From positions 1,798,001 to 1,862,000 of the forward strand of contig NZ_CP113939.1 of assembly GCF_029392315.1 (NCBI RefSeq): DNA of 64,000 nucleotides. Reading direction: 5' to 3'. Positions 46,935 to 56,002 of the stretch are shown piece after piece. Under the pieces are notes generated by a model. It was given only the letters and a program-made list of their open reading frames with translations. It was not told the DNA's origin and did no database searches. A program made the translations under genes and the position numbers. Every line of letters starts with the position of its first letter. The stretch's first letter is position 1. Source of the DNA: Bifidobacterium sp. ESL0690 (GTDB lineage Bacteria; Actinomycetota; Actinomycetes; Actinomycetales; Bifidobacteriaceae).

Positions 46935-47408
46935 TCACGATTTCAACCCTACAGAATCAAGGAAATGCAGCACGCCATCGACCAAGAACGCGCCCATGAA
47001 CAAGGCAAAGAAACACACCGCGATATACTCGCTGCTCGATCGCAGCACCACGTCCACCACAGCCACCACAGCCAGCAATGCAATTCCCACGCGGCATGAC
47101 CAACGCACCACCTCACGCAATGCGGCCGAACGCACACCCACAAACGCCAACGTCACCACGCCCACCACCAGACACACCAAAGCCGCCGCGCCCAGCGATA
47201 CCATTTCCACCGGCCTGAACATCGACGTGCCTGCCATCACCATCGCTGCGCCAAGAAACACCGCCGCGCACATGTTCAGCACGCCCATCGCAATCAGACA
47301 ACCCTTGGCACGCGACGGCACCACCGGCACCGCATCTCCACGCCGATATACCGGACGATTGCCATCTTGACGATCCGGTTCCTGGCCCGCATTACTTTGC
47401 TTTCTCAT
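46935..47408 (-). CDS. Four-span membrane protein (family D)
   Basis: 157 aa with a polar N-terminus of about 30 residues and four hydrophobic segments. 'SRAKGCLIAMGVL' before the first segment matches 'QRAKGRVFGVGVL' in the gene at 51490-51996, so the two are paralogues. ATG at 47408 with GAGAGG upstream. No enzymatic motif. By analogy with membrane immunity arrays of type VII systems, one role could be protection against a secreted toxin; that is speculation. Confidence 0.68.
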   Translation of the reverse strand: MRKQSNAGQEPDRQDGNRPVYRRGDAVPVVPSRAKGCLIAMGVLNMCAAVFLGAAMVMAGTSMFRPVEMVSLGAAALVCLVVGVVTLAFVGVRSAALREVVRWSCRVGIALLAVVAVVDVVLRSSSEYIAVCFFALFMGAFLVDGVLHFLDSVGLKS

Positions 47409-47640
47409 CTTCGTCACCTCTCTGTTACGACAACAACGGCCACGCTATTGACTTCCGTTCGTCAGAACCTCGTTGAGACCGATTCATAGCAAAATGCTTT
47501 CCTAGCCATCATGCCACCTTCGGAATAAGCCGTTGCTTACCACTTCATATTTCTTTTTATAGCTACATCACTTTTATCACTACATCACTGTATTGCTTGA
47601 TGATTCGTCACAATCCTCGGAATCCCGCACGGAACACCTG

Positions 47641-47733
47641 TCAGTCGTCCACCACCCACGGCCTCGCCACCGAAAAGAACAACAAGGGCACGAATCCAAG
47701 CAGGCCCCCAGCACATCGCAACACCCATGTCAT
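47641..47733 (-). pseudogene. Possible 30-residue remnant of a membrane protein tail
   Basis: In the 419-bp gap between two family D genes, the minus strand reads 30 codons ending 'GLLGFVPLLFFSVARPWV', which resembles the family E ending 'GLFGFFPLLWVGQVNQWI'. No start context supports a complete gene. The rest of the gap (47409-47827) shows nothing I can support. Confidence 0.35.
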
Positions 47734-47827
47734 CTTCAACGCTTTTCATTCATCTTTCATGACCGCCCTCTGCCAAACGCGTTGCCAGCGGCCTTAACCG
47801 CCATCTCAAGCCTGATCACCGTGAAAC

Positions 47828-48319
47828 TCATTTGACCTCCACCCATCTGACATACCGGTTCAACATCAAACCGGGAAACGAACCAATCGCCAACAGACAC
47901 GTACCGAAGACCCCGCAATAACGGTCACGCGAGGCAAACACGCCCACAGCAGTCAACATACACAACACCGGCATATAACGGCACAGCAACGACACCACAC
48001 GCTTCACGCCCACGCTCCTATGCAACGCCAGCACGAACATCCCTGCGCCCATGGCCGTCATCGTCAGCGCCGCCACCGCCAGCGCCGACAAATCAGACCA
48101 CGGCATCACACGCCCCAAAGGGACAGGATGATGCACCAGCAGGTCACCGGCCCCCAGGCCAATCGCCACCAAACACCAGAGCATGAGGCTCATCAGCAGA
48201 TAGACGAACCCCAGAACCCCCATGATCACGCGCAGCCGCAACGGATGCAACGACCAGAACTCATCATCCGACATCACCAACGGGCCGATCAGCTTCGGAA
48301 AACGATCACGCAGCCTCAT
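47828..48319 (-). CDS. Four-span membrane protein (family D)
   Basis: 163 aa with four hydrophobic segments. 'PLRLRVIMGVLGFVY' before the first resembles the family D pattern (basic residues, then GVL). The ATG overlaps the stop of the preceding family B gene in ATGA, with GAGGAGG upstream, so translation is coupled. Function unknown. Confidence 0.72.
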   Translation of the reverse strand: MRLRDRFPKLIGPLVMSDDEFWSLHPLRLRVIMGVLGFVYLLMSLMLWCLVAIGLGAGDLLVHHPVPLGRVMPWSDLSALAVAALTMTAMGAGMFVLALHRSVGVKRVVSLLCRYMPVLCMLTAVGVFASRDRYCGVFGTCLLAIGSFPGLMLNRYVRWVEVK

Positions 48320-49188
48320 CGTTCCTCCTCATCGGACGCGACATCGCCATCCGCCTGCCGCTCGTGTTGTTGGTTGAGGCGTTCGCCCTCGGCCAGCCAC
48401 TCCAGTTCCGGACGCATCAACGCCAACGCCTCCGCCCTGGCCGACGGGTCACGCACACCGCGGGAGGCCAGTCGCTTCGCACGCCGGTACCGCTTCGACG
48501 CCTCACGCACACGCCCATGCACCTCCCACAGCAGACGCCACGCATCCCGCACGCCCGAACGCGGCAACGCCACACCCTCACCGTCCCACTCAGGACGGAA
48601 CGCCCAGTTCACCCCCACCATGTTCCACACCGCCGAATCACTGCGCCAATCCGCCACCGGCAAAAACACGAAACGACGCGACACCACCGGCCACCTGCGC
48701 ATAAACGCGAACGGCGTACGCACCAGCGTGCCGTCAGCCGCCACCTCCTGCCCGCCCAGCGCGCACAACGACGTCGACACCGACACCGACAGCCCGCGCG
48801 GGTCCGCGCCCTCCGGCACACGCGCCCCATGGAACCGGAAGAACGAACGCGCCTTACCCGACCGGAACACGAACAGAAACGGCGGACGCACCAGACACCA
48901 CACAAAAAAACAACCAATCAAAAAAGCGCCGAAATTCCCAGCGACATTGCTCACGGTCCATTCAATCCGCCCCCTAAGCATCGGCACTATTCCACCGATG
49001 AACGAGGCAGGGATAGCCCACCCGGCGCACACCGTGCCGATCAGCCCGATCTTGCGCATGTACACGCCGTTCTCCGCACGGAACAGCTCCTTGAACTCCC
49101 GGTAGCCCAACACGAAACGGAACGGACCCAACACCCTCGACGACGAACCCGCAGCTCCGCCACTCGGTAGAAAACCTTCGTCCATCAT
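48316..49188 (-). CDS. Two-span membrane protein (family B)
   Basis: 290 aa. N-terminal 'GFLPSGGAAGSSSRVLGPFRF' and the family hallmark 'LFRAENGVYMRKIG', then two membrane segments (about 50-115), then a cytoplasmic domain with 'SVSTSLCALGGQEVAADG' and a helical C-terminus ending 'LEWLAEGERLNQQHERQ'. Four intact paralogues in the window (with 49188, 50360 and 59959) share these landmarks. Start at the ATG in TGATGATG with AAGGAGG upstream, overlapping the previous stop. No named family recognised. Confidence 0.75.
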   Translation of the reverse strand: MMDEGFLPSGGAAGSSSRVLGPFRFVLGYREFKELFRAENGVYMRKIGLIGTVCAGWAIPASFIGGIVPMLRGRIEWTVSNVAGNFGAFLIGCFFVWCLVRPPFLFVFRSGKARSFFRFHGARVPEGADPRGLSVSVSTSLCALGGQEVAADGTLVRTPFAFMRRWPVVSRRFVFLPVADWRSDSAVWNMVGVNWAFRPEWDGEGVALPRSGVRDAWRLLWEVHGRVREASKRYRRAKRLASRGVRDPSARAEALALMRPELEWLAEGERLNQQHERQADGDVASDEEER

Positions 49189-50360
49189 CACCTGTCCTCC
49201 TTCCGCCAGTCCACAATCTGATCCTCAGAAAGCGACGTCTCCTGCGAAATATTTAGGTTGTGATTCTCAAAACCCTGCATATCGGGCCCCGCCTCGCCGC
49301 ATTCCTGCGACCGGGAACCCCTGACGCCGCCCTTCCTCCGCAGCACGCGTCTACTGGCTATGATCTCGGAAAGTGGCCGGTTGTATCTGACGGCCAGAAC
49401 CCGCAGCCGCCTCGCCGCCCCTTTCACCCAACGCCACAGCACACGAAGCGCCCGGCCCGCCAGGCCCGGACCAGGAACCGGCACCAGCCTCTGCGCCACC
49501 GGCGGCGCGACACCGGCCTCCCGCAACCGCCTGTTTTCCGCGTTCAGCCGGTCCGCCTCCCCAAGCCACGCCAGCTCAGGAGCCACCAACGCCAGCGCCT
49601 CATCACGCTTCGCCTTGTTATGCCCGGCACGTTTCGCCAGACGCACCGCCCTCTTATAACGGCCCGACGCCTCACGCACCCGAGCCCGCACCTCACGCGA
49701 GACCGCACGCCGATCCGGTACGCAGGCGCGAGGCAACACCACCCCGTCACCGTCCCACGCCCGGCGGAACACGCCGTCGCCCTCGGCCGCAATGTTCCAC
49801 AACACCGAATCCCGGCCCGTGTCACGCACGGCAAGAAACAGGAAATCACGCGTCCAGGCCGGCCGCTTCCGCATGAACGCGAACGGCGTACGAATCACCG
49901 TCCCGTCAGCCGTCACTTCCTCGCCGCCCAGCTCGCACAGCGACGTAGACACCGACACCGCCACACCACGCGGATCCACATCCTGCCCCACGAAATCCGC
50001 CCCATGCACCACGAAAAACCGAGCCACCTCATCCAAACGAAACGAAAAACCAAACGGAGGACGGACCAAACAGACAATAAAAAATATCCAAACGGCCAAA
50101 AGCCCAATGGCGGACACTATATCCGTGATATGTATCCTTCCATCTCCTGTGCCGTTCTTCCTCGGATCGGCAAGAATGAAAATAGAACAGATTCCGCCAA
50201 TAGAAAAGAACAACGTTCCCCAGAACCCCAGCTTGCGCATGTACCGGTCGTTCTCCGCATGGAACAGCTGCCTGAACCCGTCGAACCCGATCTCGAAGCG
50301 GAACGGACCCAGCCACGGCCCCGCAGCAACCCCTACGGGCCTTTCACCATCCATCGCCAT
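49188..50360 (-). CDS. Two-span membrane protein (family B, long form)
   Basis: 390 aa. Hallmark 'LFHAENDRYMRKLG', membrane segments, then 'SVSTSLCELGGEEVTADG' and a helical part. It carries an extra C-terminal 90 residues beyond its paralogues, including 'RLVPVPGPGLAGRALRVLWRW' and polar, basic sequence. The open frame extends 104 codons upstream into the next gene, but that part is a GC-rich shadow; the ATG at 50360 overlaps the family B stop in TGATG and has GGGAGG upstream. Function unknown; likely membrane-anchored with a cytoplasmic domain. Confidence 0.72.
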   Translation of the reverse strand: MAMDGERPVGVAAGPWLGPFRFEIGFDGFRQLFHAENDRYMRKLGFWGTLFFSIGGICSIFILADPRKNGTGDGRIHITDIVSAIGLLAVWIFFIVCLVRPPFGFSFRLDEVARFFVVHGADFVGQDVDPRGVAVSVSTSLCELGGEEVTADGTVIRTPFAFMRKRPAWTRDFLFLAVRDTGRDSVLWNIAAEGDGVFRRAWDGDGVVLPRACVPDRRAVSREVRARVREASGRYKRAVRLAKRAGHNKAKRDEALALVAPELAWLGEADRLNAENRRLREAGVAPPVAQRLVPVPGPGLAGRALRVLWRWVKGAARRLRVLAVRYNRPLSEIIASRRVLRRKGGVRGSRSQECGEAGPDMQGFENHNLNISQETSLSEDQIVDWRKEDR

Positions 50361-51229
50361 CAACGTCCACCTCCCTCGGACACGGCATCGCTCTCTTTCT
50401 GCCGTTTGTGCTGCCGGTTGAGGCGTTCGCCCTCCGCCAGCCACTCCAGCTCCGGACGCATCAACCCCAACGCCCGACGCCCGCACTCCGGACGCACACG
50501 CCCCAGACGCGCCAGCCACACCGCACGACGATACCGGCGCGACCCCGCACGCACACGACGCCGCACCCCGCGACGCACCCGACGCGCGCCGCCCAGCACC
50601 GCCCTCGGCACGAACACCCCCTCGCCATTCCAATCCTTGCGGAACGCCCAGTTCACACCCACCATGTTCCACAACGCCGACTCACGCGACACATCACGCA
50701 GCCCCATGAACAAAAACCTCCGCGTCAGCACCGGACGACGCCGCATGAACGCGTACGGCGTACGCACCAGCCTGCCGTCCGCCGCCACCTCCTCGCCGCC
50801 CAACGCGCCCAACGACACCTGCAACGACACCGACCAGCCATCCGGCACACCACCCTCAGGCACCACCGCCCCATGAGCCACAAAAAACCGGCCACACACC
50901 ACCCCACGCGTGGTCAACGGCAACGACGGACACACCAAACACCACAGACTCAGAAGCCACAGGCATATCATAATCAACGGTGCGAGGACATCCCCGAAGC
51001 CGTTCGGGACCTCTTCCCCGACGGCATAGTCGAAAAGGACCCGAAGGGAGATGCCGCCATAAGCGATACCCGCCACCGACATAACCAGCCCCAGCGTGCG
51101 CATGTACCGGTCGTTCTCCGCATGGTACAGCTCCACGAAATCGTCATAACCCACACCGAAACGGAAAGGCCCCAACACCTTCGGTGAAGAGCCCGCAACT
51201 GGACCATCCGACAGAAACCCTCCGCCCAT
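50360..51229 (-). CDS. Two-span membrane protein (family B)
   Basis: 289 aa with 'LYHAENDRYMRTLG', two membrane segments, 'SLQVSLGALGGEEVAADG' and an end like the gene at 48316 ('LEWLAEGERLNRQHKRQ'). Its first nine residues (MGGGFLSDG) and the 89-bp DNA upstream are shared with the gene at 56869-57702, which belongs to a different family (A). So a promoter plus leader has been exchanged. GGAGGAG precedes the ATG. Confidence 0.74.
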   Translation of the reverse strand: MGGGFLSDGPVAGSSPKVLGPFRFGVGYDDFVELYHAENDRYMRTLGLVMSVAGIAYGGISLRVLFDYAVGEEVPNGFGDVLAPLIMICLWLLSLWCLVCPSLPLTTRGVVCGRFFVAHGAVVPEGGVPDGWSVSLQVSLGALGGEEVAADGRLVRTPYAFMRRRPVLTRRFLFMGLRDVSRESALWNMVGVNWAFRKDWNGEGVFVPRAVLGGARRVRRGVRRRVRAGSRRYRRAVWLARLGRVRPECGRRALGLMRPELEWLAEGERLNRQHKRQKESDAVSEGGGR

Positions 51230-51257
51230 AACCGTTCTCCTCCAGGCAACAGGCCAT

Positions 51258-51346
51258 CAGGACCATTCCCGAACCCGTCCCTTCACGTTCTTATACAAAC
51301 CTGTTCCTTTAGACTAATCCCAAACCCGACAGAAAGCCATTCCCAC
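51258..51346 (-). repeat. 89-bp repeated leader, copy 1
   Basis: Near-identical to 57731-57819. Each copy lies directly upstream of a gene beginning MGGGFLSDG, though the genes belong to different families. On the minus strand it holds TTGTATAAG, a possible extended -10 element, and likely contains the promoter. The rest of the gap 51230-51489 shows nothing I can support. Confidence 0.75.
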
Positions 51347-51489
51347 GCTTATTTCCCCACAAATCCAACCGCCCGTCACACCAGCGTGCCCAGCCACCAT
51401 CCAGCAATATCCAGTGATCCCGTGCCAAATAGCACCGCCTAGCTCCCACAAACCCGCAGCCGGCACCTCACGCACCGCAGACACCCACG

Positions 51490-51996
51490 TCACCCTCCAT
51501 GCGGCCCGCCTGTCTTCCGCCTTAAACGGGGCCTCCCCGCATTCGTGACATTCACCAAAGCGGCCTCGCGAAGGATACCGACAGCACAAAAAATCGGGGC
51601 ACCGAACAAAGCAAGATAGTCGCCCACATACTTCTCGCCATGCGCCACGACCGCCACAAGCATGCACAACACCACCATCACGGCAATCAACACTCTATAG
51701 CTCACCCACAGGCGCCTGTACCACACCGTCGTCGGCCAATGCGCAAACACCACCGCAAGCACACCAAACACACAAGAACCCACCATGCTGGCAACCTGAG
51801 CCACCACTGCCGAAGAAGAATCACCCACACTGCCCGCTATATCCGTGAACCATATCACCACCGTGATGAACACCATATACAGTAACAGCAACACACCGAC
51901 CCCGAACACTCTGCCCTTGGCCCTTTGCGCAATCAACGCCTCGTCGTCCGTGCCCTCCCAGATACTCCGGTGTTCCGTACGTCTTTTATCTCTCAT
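51490..51996 (-). CDS. Four-span membrane protein (family D)
   Basis: 168 aa. A polar, basic N-terminus of about 30 residues, 'QRAKGRVFGVGVL', four hydrophobic segments and a basic tail (RPRLRRK). Close in pattern to the gene at 46935-47408. ATG at 51996 with GAGGGAG upstream. Upstream gene ends 130 bp away. Function unknown. Confidence 0.7.
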   Translation of the reverse strand: MRDKRRTEHRSIWEGTDDEALIAQRAKGRVFGVGVLLLLYMVFITVVIWFTDIAGSVGDSSSAVVAQVASMVGSCVFGVLAVVFAHWPTTVWYRRLWVSYRVLIAVMVVLCMLVAVVAHGEKYVGDYLALFGAPIFCAVGILREAALVNVTNAGRPRLRRKTGGPHGG

Positions 51997-52127
51997 CACC
52001 GCTCTCCCTCCCTGGCTACTTTGTTCACACCCTTGCAGTTCTCTTCCGAGCAGTATCCGCTCGATTCATATATATACCCACCAGCATCCGGCTCAAGGCG
52101 ACCAGATTCGAAAACCAATATCAAAAC

Positions 52128-52763
52128 TCATGATTTCAATTCCAGATCGCCAGCCATGTTCATATAAAGCGGCGAGACAAACCCCACATACAACAAAGCC
52201 GTGATACAAACAGAAAGATAAGCGAAATCACGCTCCAGCACCAGCATGAAGACAAGGCACAGAAGACACACCAGGCTTAACGCCTTACAGCCAATTCCAA
52301 ACACCCGTAGCGTTCTGCGCGTAAGACGGAACGCGAAGACGCATGCCAACAGCCCCTGAACGAACATCGCGGCAACAGCCACAACCAACACCATGTCAAT
52401 GACCCAAGGGTCGAGTTTCTCACGAATCGAATCGACCATTTCGTAAGCCAGGAAAAGCGAGACAAGGCATTCCGTGATTCCCAAAACATACGTGAGCACA
52501 TGAGACTTTCGAGGATTATGAGGCGCATACCACGGCACCTTCACGGGGCGGCCGTCGTCATCCCACTCCGGATCGTCCACACGGTCGAGATGGCCCACCA
52601 GCCTGTCCCACCGGTCACCCGCCGGCAACGGGCCGACAACCGAGTCCCAATCGCCACCAGCACCAGCAGAATCGCCGGCACCATCCCGATCGGCCGCAGG
52701 ACCAAAAACCGGAACCTTACCGCCACCGGCAACAACACTGTCTGCATCTGACTCATCCATCAT
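52128..52763 (-). CDS. Four-span membrane protein with acidic N-terminus (family D-like)
   Basis: 211 aa. Residues 1-90 are soluble and acidic ('DDPEWDDDGRPVKVPW'), then four membrane segments and a short tail ending in Lys-Ser. The ATG overlaps the previous stop as ATGA, with GGAGGG upstream. It is the third gene of the module A (53791), C (52760), D (this one). Function unknown. Confidence 0.7.
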   Translation of the reverse strand: MMDESDADSVVAGGGKVPVFGPAADRDGAGDSAGAGGDWDSVVGPLPAGDRWDRLVGHLDRVDDPEWDDDGRPVKVPWYAPHNPRKSHVLTYVLGITECLVSLFLAYEMVDSIREKLDPWVIDMVLVVAVAAMFVQGLLACVFAFRLTRRTLRVFGIGCKALSLVCLLCLVFMLVLERDFAYLSVCITALLYVGFVSPLYMNMAGDLELKS

Positions 52764-53794
52764 GCCCACCCTCCGTCAAGCGCTTCACTTGCGGCTATAT
52801 CGCCTTCTCGAGCAGATGCTGCACCCTCGCCCCACTGACTTTGGGGGATACCGAGAAGTCTCTCAAGCACACTGCCCGAAGCAACGAACTCGAACACGCC
52901 ACGCGTTCCCTCATTGCCACCCGACCCCCAGACCGACTCGTCTAAATCAGAGCCAGAGACGGTCTGCCGGCAGAACATCGCGCCTGCCTCGGGGATAATC
53001 TGAGTGACCACTTTCGGCTCCGGCCCTATCCGCATATCCCGCAATTGCGGGGAACCAGCCAAACCGCTAGTGCGACGATAATCATGCGACACCATCCACC
53101 CCATACGAAGATTCGGTTTCATCGTGCGCCTACGCCCATCCGCCAAGGCTATGAGTCTTTCTCCACCTTTACGACCCGACGCAAAATTGGAGGCCGACGA
53201 AGAATCGCCTCGCATCATGGCCTCAGCGGAATCCAGTTCCCGCTGGTTATCGCATTCAACCCGCATCGGCTCATCGGCATATTGCCATATTGTGTCCAAG
53301 TGCGTACGATGCACGAACGCAGCTCCCCATCCGTCTGGCGCACCCAAGTCCAATAAAGCTATTCCAGGCTGGTCAGCTGCAAATACATGGCACATCATCG
53401 TGGCGGAACTCCTGCCAAAGCACACACAGAACGTACGCATGTCAGCTGCCTCGGCATCATCCAGATCTCCCCCGCCAGGAATCCTGCCATCCATCACATC
53501 GAACCGACAGTCACGGATCGGATCCAGCAGATACGCCAACGCCCTGCAAGGCTCACCCTGATCGTCGACCAAACCCAACGGAGACAACGAGGCCGCCATA
53601 TCCCGACGCATGTTGTTCAGCACTGAATCATTACCCACACTGTCCATCGTCGCCTGCGAAGGCAGCACCGCGAACCTGCCGTAGTCCGTCCCGCCCAACA
53701 ACACATACAGTTGCTGGGTCGTGAAAGCCACACCGCTCACGGCTTCCGTTGACCATTGATCGCCTGTTCCTTGAATGGCACCCTCACCACTCAC
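52760..53794 (-). CDS. Soluble family C protein ('QLYVLLGG' type, possibly EspG-like)
   Basis: 344 aa, no membrane segment. N-terminal 'FTTQQLYVLLGGTDYGRFAV', then 'LSPLGLVDDQGEPCRALAYLLDPIRDCRFDV', here given in parts only: 'LGLVDDQGEPC' and 'LLDPIRDCRFD'. The layout 'aliphatic, Gly-Leu-Val-Asp, Gly, then Pro and acidic' recalls actinobacterial EspG, the chaperone of PE-PPE type VII substrates; I rate that as a hypothesis. GTG start overlapping the previous gene as GTGA, with GGAGAG upstream. Paralogue: 55041-56000. Confidence 0.72.
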   Translation of the reverse strand: MSGEGAIQGTGDQWSTEAVSGVAFTTQQLYVLLGGTDYGRFAVLPSQATMDSVGNDSVLNNMRRDMAASLSPLGLVDDQGEPCRALAYLLDPIRDCRFDVMDGRIPGGGDLDDAEAADMRTFCVCFGRSSATMMCHVFAADQPGIALLDLGAPDGWGAAFVHRTHLDTIWQYADEPMRVECDNQRELDSAEAMMRGDSSSASNFASGRKGGERLIALADGRRRTMKPNLRMGWMVSHDYRRTSGLAGSPQLRDMRIGPEPKVVTQIIPEAGAMFCRQTVSGSDLDESVWGSGGNEGTRGVFEFVASGSVLERLLGIPQSQWGEGAASAREGDIAASEALDGGWA

Positions 53795-54573
53795 GATTCA
53801 CTCTCCCCACCCATCATTGCCTCTTCTTTCACACGACTCGTCGCCTCGGCGATGCGTGAACGACAATCCTTCACAAAGGCATCCACATCAGATACCGCAT
53901 CCAAGCCGACCAATACGGAACAGCCGATTCCACCAGCGCTCACATGAGACCAATACGGGCCACTGAAATGAATGCTGCCACGATCCAGCGCACCGGGACG
54001 TAAGACCACACACGAACGCGTGACCGTCACCTTGCCGAATGCGGCCCAAGGCACATCCTCGACCACCATCCGGCCCGCGGGCATACGCATCAGACGCACC
54101 CTATCGTCCATCACCACAAAACGACATGGCGTCGACGTACCCTGATGCTCCGCCGAATACAGAGAGGGAAACATCGGCCCGCCATAATCAAACCAATCAA
54201 ACAAATCCACCTCTCGCTGTATACGGCCGGAAGTCACAAAACGTTTACGGAAACCCGGGAAACAAAGACTTGCAACTAAGAAAAGCTCGGCAATACCGAA
54301 AAAGACCACAGCACATTTCAGCGTGATACTCAGAGTAGGGAAATCAGGTACGGCAAAAAACAGGAAAACGCCAATAAAACACAGACACACCGCGCCGACG
54401 ATTACATCAACAATCCCCTTCCCATAAGCCTCGAACGCAAAATCGGAAAACATTGAAGGAGAAAGGACGAACTCGTATACCCGTTCATGACCAGATCGGC
54501 CCATATTCGGCTCATAGGACGTCTTCGTGTAAGGGGCAAGCCCCAAACACTCGCTCTGAGGAAAATCAGCCAT
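53791..54573 (-). CDS. Two-span membrane protein with YcxB-like domain (family A)
   Basis: 260 aa. N-terminal 'VYEFVLSPSMFSDF' matches the family A start (FDFxLTxxMW), followed by two membrane segments and a C-terminal domain with 'STPCRFVVMDDRVRL', 'WAAFGKVTVTRSCVVLRPG' and 'DAFVKDCRSRI'. This arrangement fits the YcxB-like fold (small membrane protein with a C-terminal PH-like part). It is the most diverged A member in the array. ATG at 54573 with GGAGG upstream. It starts the module A-C-D. Confidence 0.72.
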   Translation of the reverse strand: MADFPQSECLGLAPYTKTSYEPNMGRSGHERVYEFVLSPSMFSDFAFEAYGKGIVDVIVGAVCLCFIGVFLFFAVPDFPTLSITLKCAVVFFGIAELFLVASLCFPGFRKRFVTSGRIQREVDLFDWFDYGGPMFPSLYSAEHQGTSTPCRFVVMDDRVRLMRMPAGRMVVEDVPWAAFGKVTVTRSCVVLRPGALDRGSIHFSGPYWSHVSAGGIGCSVLVGLDAVSDVDAFVKDCRSRIAEATSRVKEEAMMGGESES

Positions 54574-54734
54574 AACGTTACCTCCGCCCAATTCTTCCAA
54601 CCAAAATATTTAGACATCTGATCATTATAAACCATTGAATCCGCTCATCAATCGATGAATTCTCAGCGTTCAGCGCCTTTACTTGATTCTGCAAAACTGG
54701 TTACAGCGGCATCGTTCCAGTCGTTTTATCCACA

Positions 54735-54916
54735 TTATATTCCGCTTTGGTATACGATGCGCACCATCCCTCGCCGTTTGAGTATCCACTGATTGACCTG
54801 CCCGACAAACAGGAGCGGAAAGAAGCCGGACAGCCTTGTCAACGCAAACAACACAATCTGTACCTGATAACACATCATGCTATGGCGGGATTGACGACCC
54901 TCATCCAAAACCTCAT
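54735..54916 (-). pseudogene. Internally deleted remnant of an eight-span membrane gene (family E)
   Basis: The frame reads a family E beginning ('VLDEGRQS' versus 'FLDEGRKP' at 58791) and, after only about 25 residues, the family E end ('GFFPLLFVGQVNQWILKR' versus 'GFFPLLWVGQVNQWILKR'). About 250 codons are missing. The original ATG at 54916 is also shifted out of frame by one missing T compared with the intact copy. So it is a dead copy of 57868-58791. It still has the small ORF in front of it. Confidence 0.8.
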
Positions 54917-55044
54917 AAAGCGTTCCTCTCTCCGGAACCATCTATGCTCCCCGACATCACCGCTCCAAAGGAGCAACTCGCTATCACTCTATCGACAACC
55001 AAACCCATATCCAGCTGGCCATCTGCCGCAGTCTCTGGACTCAT
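54913..55044 (-). CDS. Small ORF, 43 aa, paired with a family E gene
   Basis: ATG at 55044 inside ATGA shared with the previous stop, with AGGAGG 6 bases upstream; its own stop overlaps the next ATG as ATGA. Its sequence 'DMGLVVDRVIASCSFGAVMS' then 'GSIDGSGERNAL' matches the small ORF before the intact family E gene ('HMGLAAGRVMANYFLGTVMS', 'GSVDGSGERTVL'). Conserved frame and context at two places support a real coding gene. Half hydrophobic; function unknown. Confidence 0.7.
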   Translation of the reverse strand: MSPETAADGQLDMGLVVDRVIASCSFGAVMSGSIDGSGERNAL

Positions 55045-56000
55045 TTTTCTCCTCCTGAAACCAACTGGTTCCAACCCTGCTGATCAATCCCAAGGACTCG
55101 AGCCAAGACACTGCCGGAACCAACAGATTCGAAAGAATGCCTTCGCTGAGTAGAATCGGAGAACTGCCATGAACCGTCTTCAATAGCGCGACTAAACTCA
55201 ACTTCATCTCGGCAGACGAAACCCATGTTCGGCAGCACACCAACAGCAGTTTTTAGTTGTGGACCTTGGCGTAAATCACGTACTTGAGCCGGCCCTGCAA
55301 GCTGTTGACGGCGATAATCGTTGACTTCGAAAACCTCGTATCCGGATTCAGGGCTAACCATACCAGCAGCGAATATTCTCAACATATCCGGCGGTACCTC
55401 TTTGATCCACGCGAGTTTTTCGGCGTCCTTCGTATTCCCGTTCATTGTAGAAACCAGAAGTCTTCCTTCCTTTTCCCCGTTACAGACAAATGCAAACGGC
55501 TGAGGCGAGTAATGGAACAATCTGTCCAGTCCTGTCAACGTAGCAAATTCTCTTTCCCAATCTTTCGGCTTCCCCAGACTCCTCAAACAATAGCCGACAC
55601 GATATGGTTCAGTTGAAATCGTGGACACCGTTGCATAACGCGTTCCAAAACAGATGCTCCACGTGCGCATATCCTCACGCTCATCCGATGGCAGAAAACC
55701 GTTGGAAAGATCCAACCGGCACTCCCTTATAGGCTCAACAAGCTTTGCCAACGCAGGGCACGGCCGACCCCCTTCATCTACAATTCCCACGGAGGAAAAA
55801 GCAGATATCAGCTTCGACCTCATCTCCTCCATCACGGCGTCGTCACCCATGTAACCGACCGGCACCAGAGCCTGCGGAATCACAAAGCGGTTATAATCCG
55901 GCCCGTCAATCAACGTGTAAAGCTGTTCACTGGTAAATAGCACTTCAGACAGCTCAGCCACAGTCCAATCATTATGAGGAATCAATATGGCACTATTCAT
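55041..56000 (-). CDS. Soluble family C protein ('EQLYTLI' type, possibly EspG-like)
   Basis: 319 aa. 'DWTVAELSEVLFTSEQLYTL' at the N-terminus, 'GIVDEGGRPCPALAKLVEPI' near residue 75, and a C-terminal 'SFESVGSGSVLARVLGID' that matches 'EFVASGSVLERLLGI' of the paralogue at 52760. No membrane segment. AT-richer than the neighbouring A and B genes. Spaced 2 bp after a family A gene and coupled by ATGA to the small ORF: module A-C-small-E. Function unknown; EspG-like chaperone is one possibility. Confidence 0.74.
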   Translation of the reverse strand: MNSAILIPHNDWTVAELSEVLFTSEQLYTLIDGPDYNRFVIPQALVPVGYMGDDAVMEEMRSKLISAFSSVGIVDEGGRPCPALAKLVEPIRECRLDLSNGFLPSDEREDMRTWSICFGTRYATVSTISTEPYRVGYCLRSLGKPKDWEREFATLTGLDRLFHYSPQPFAFVCNGEKEGRLLVSTMNGNTKDAEKLAWIKEVPPDMLRIFAAGMVSPESGYEVFEVNDYRRQQLAGPAQVRDLRQGPQLKTAVGVLPNMGFVCRDEVEFSRAIEDGSWQFSDSTQRRHSFESVGSGSVLARVLGIDQQGWNQLVSGGEK

Positions 56001-56002
56001 TT

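Noticed and set aside
50361..50672. 104-codon N-terminal extension of the family B gene at 49188
   Set aside because: The extension is Ala/Gly/Arg/Cys-rich and lies within the coding part of the next gene. The ATG at 50360 has a good ribosome site and aligns with the paralogues.
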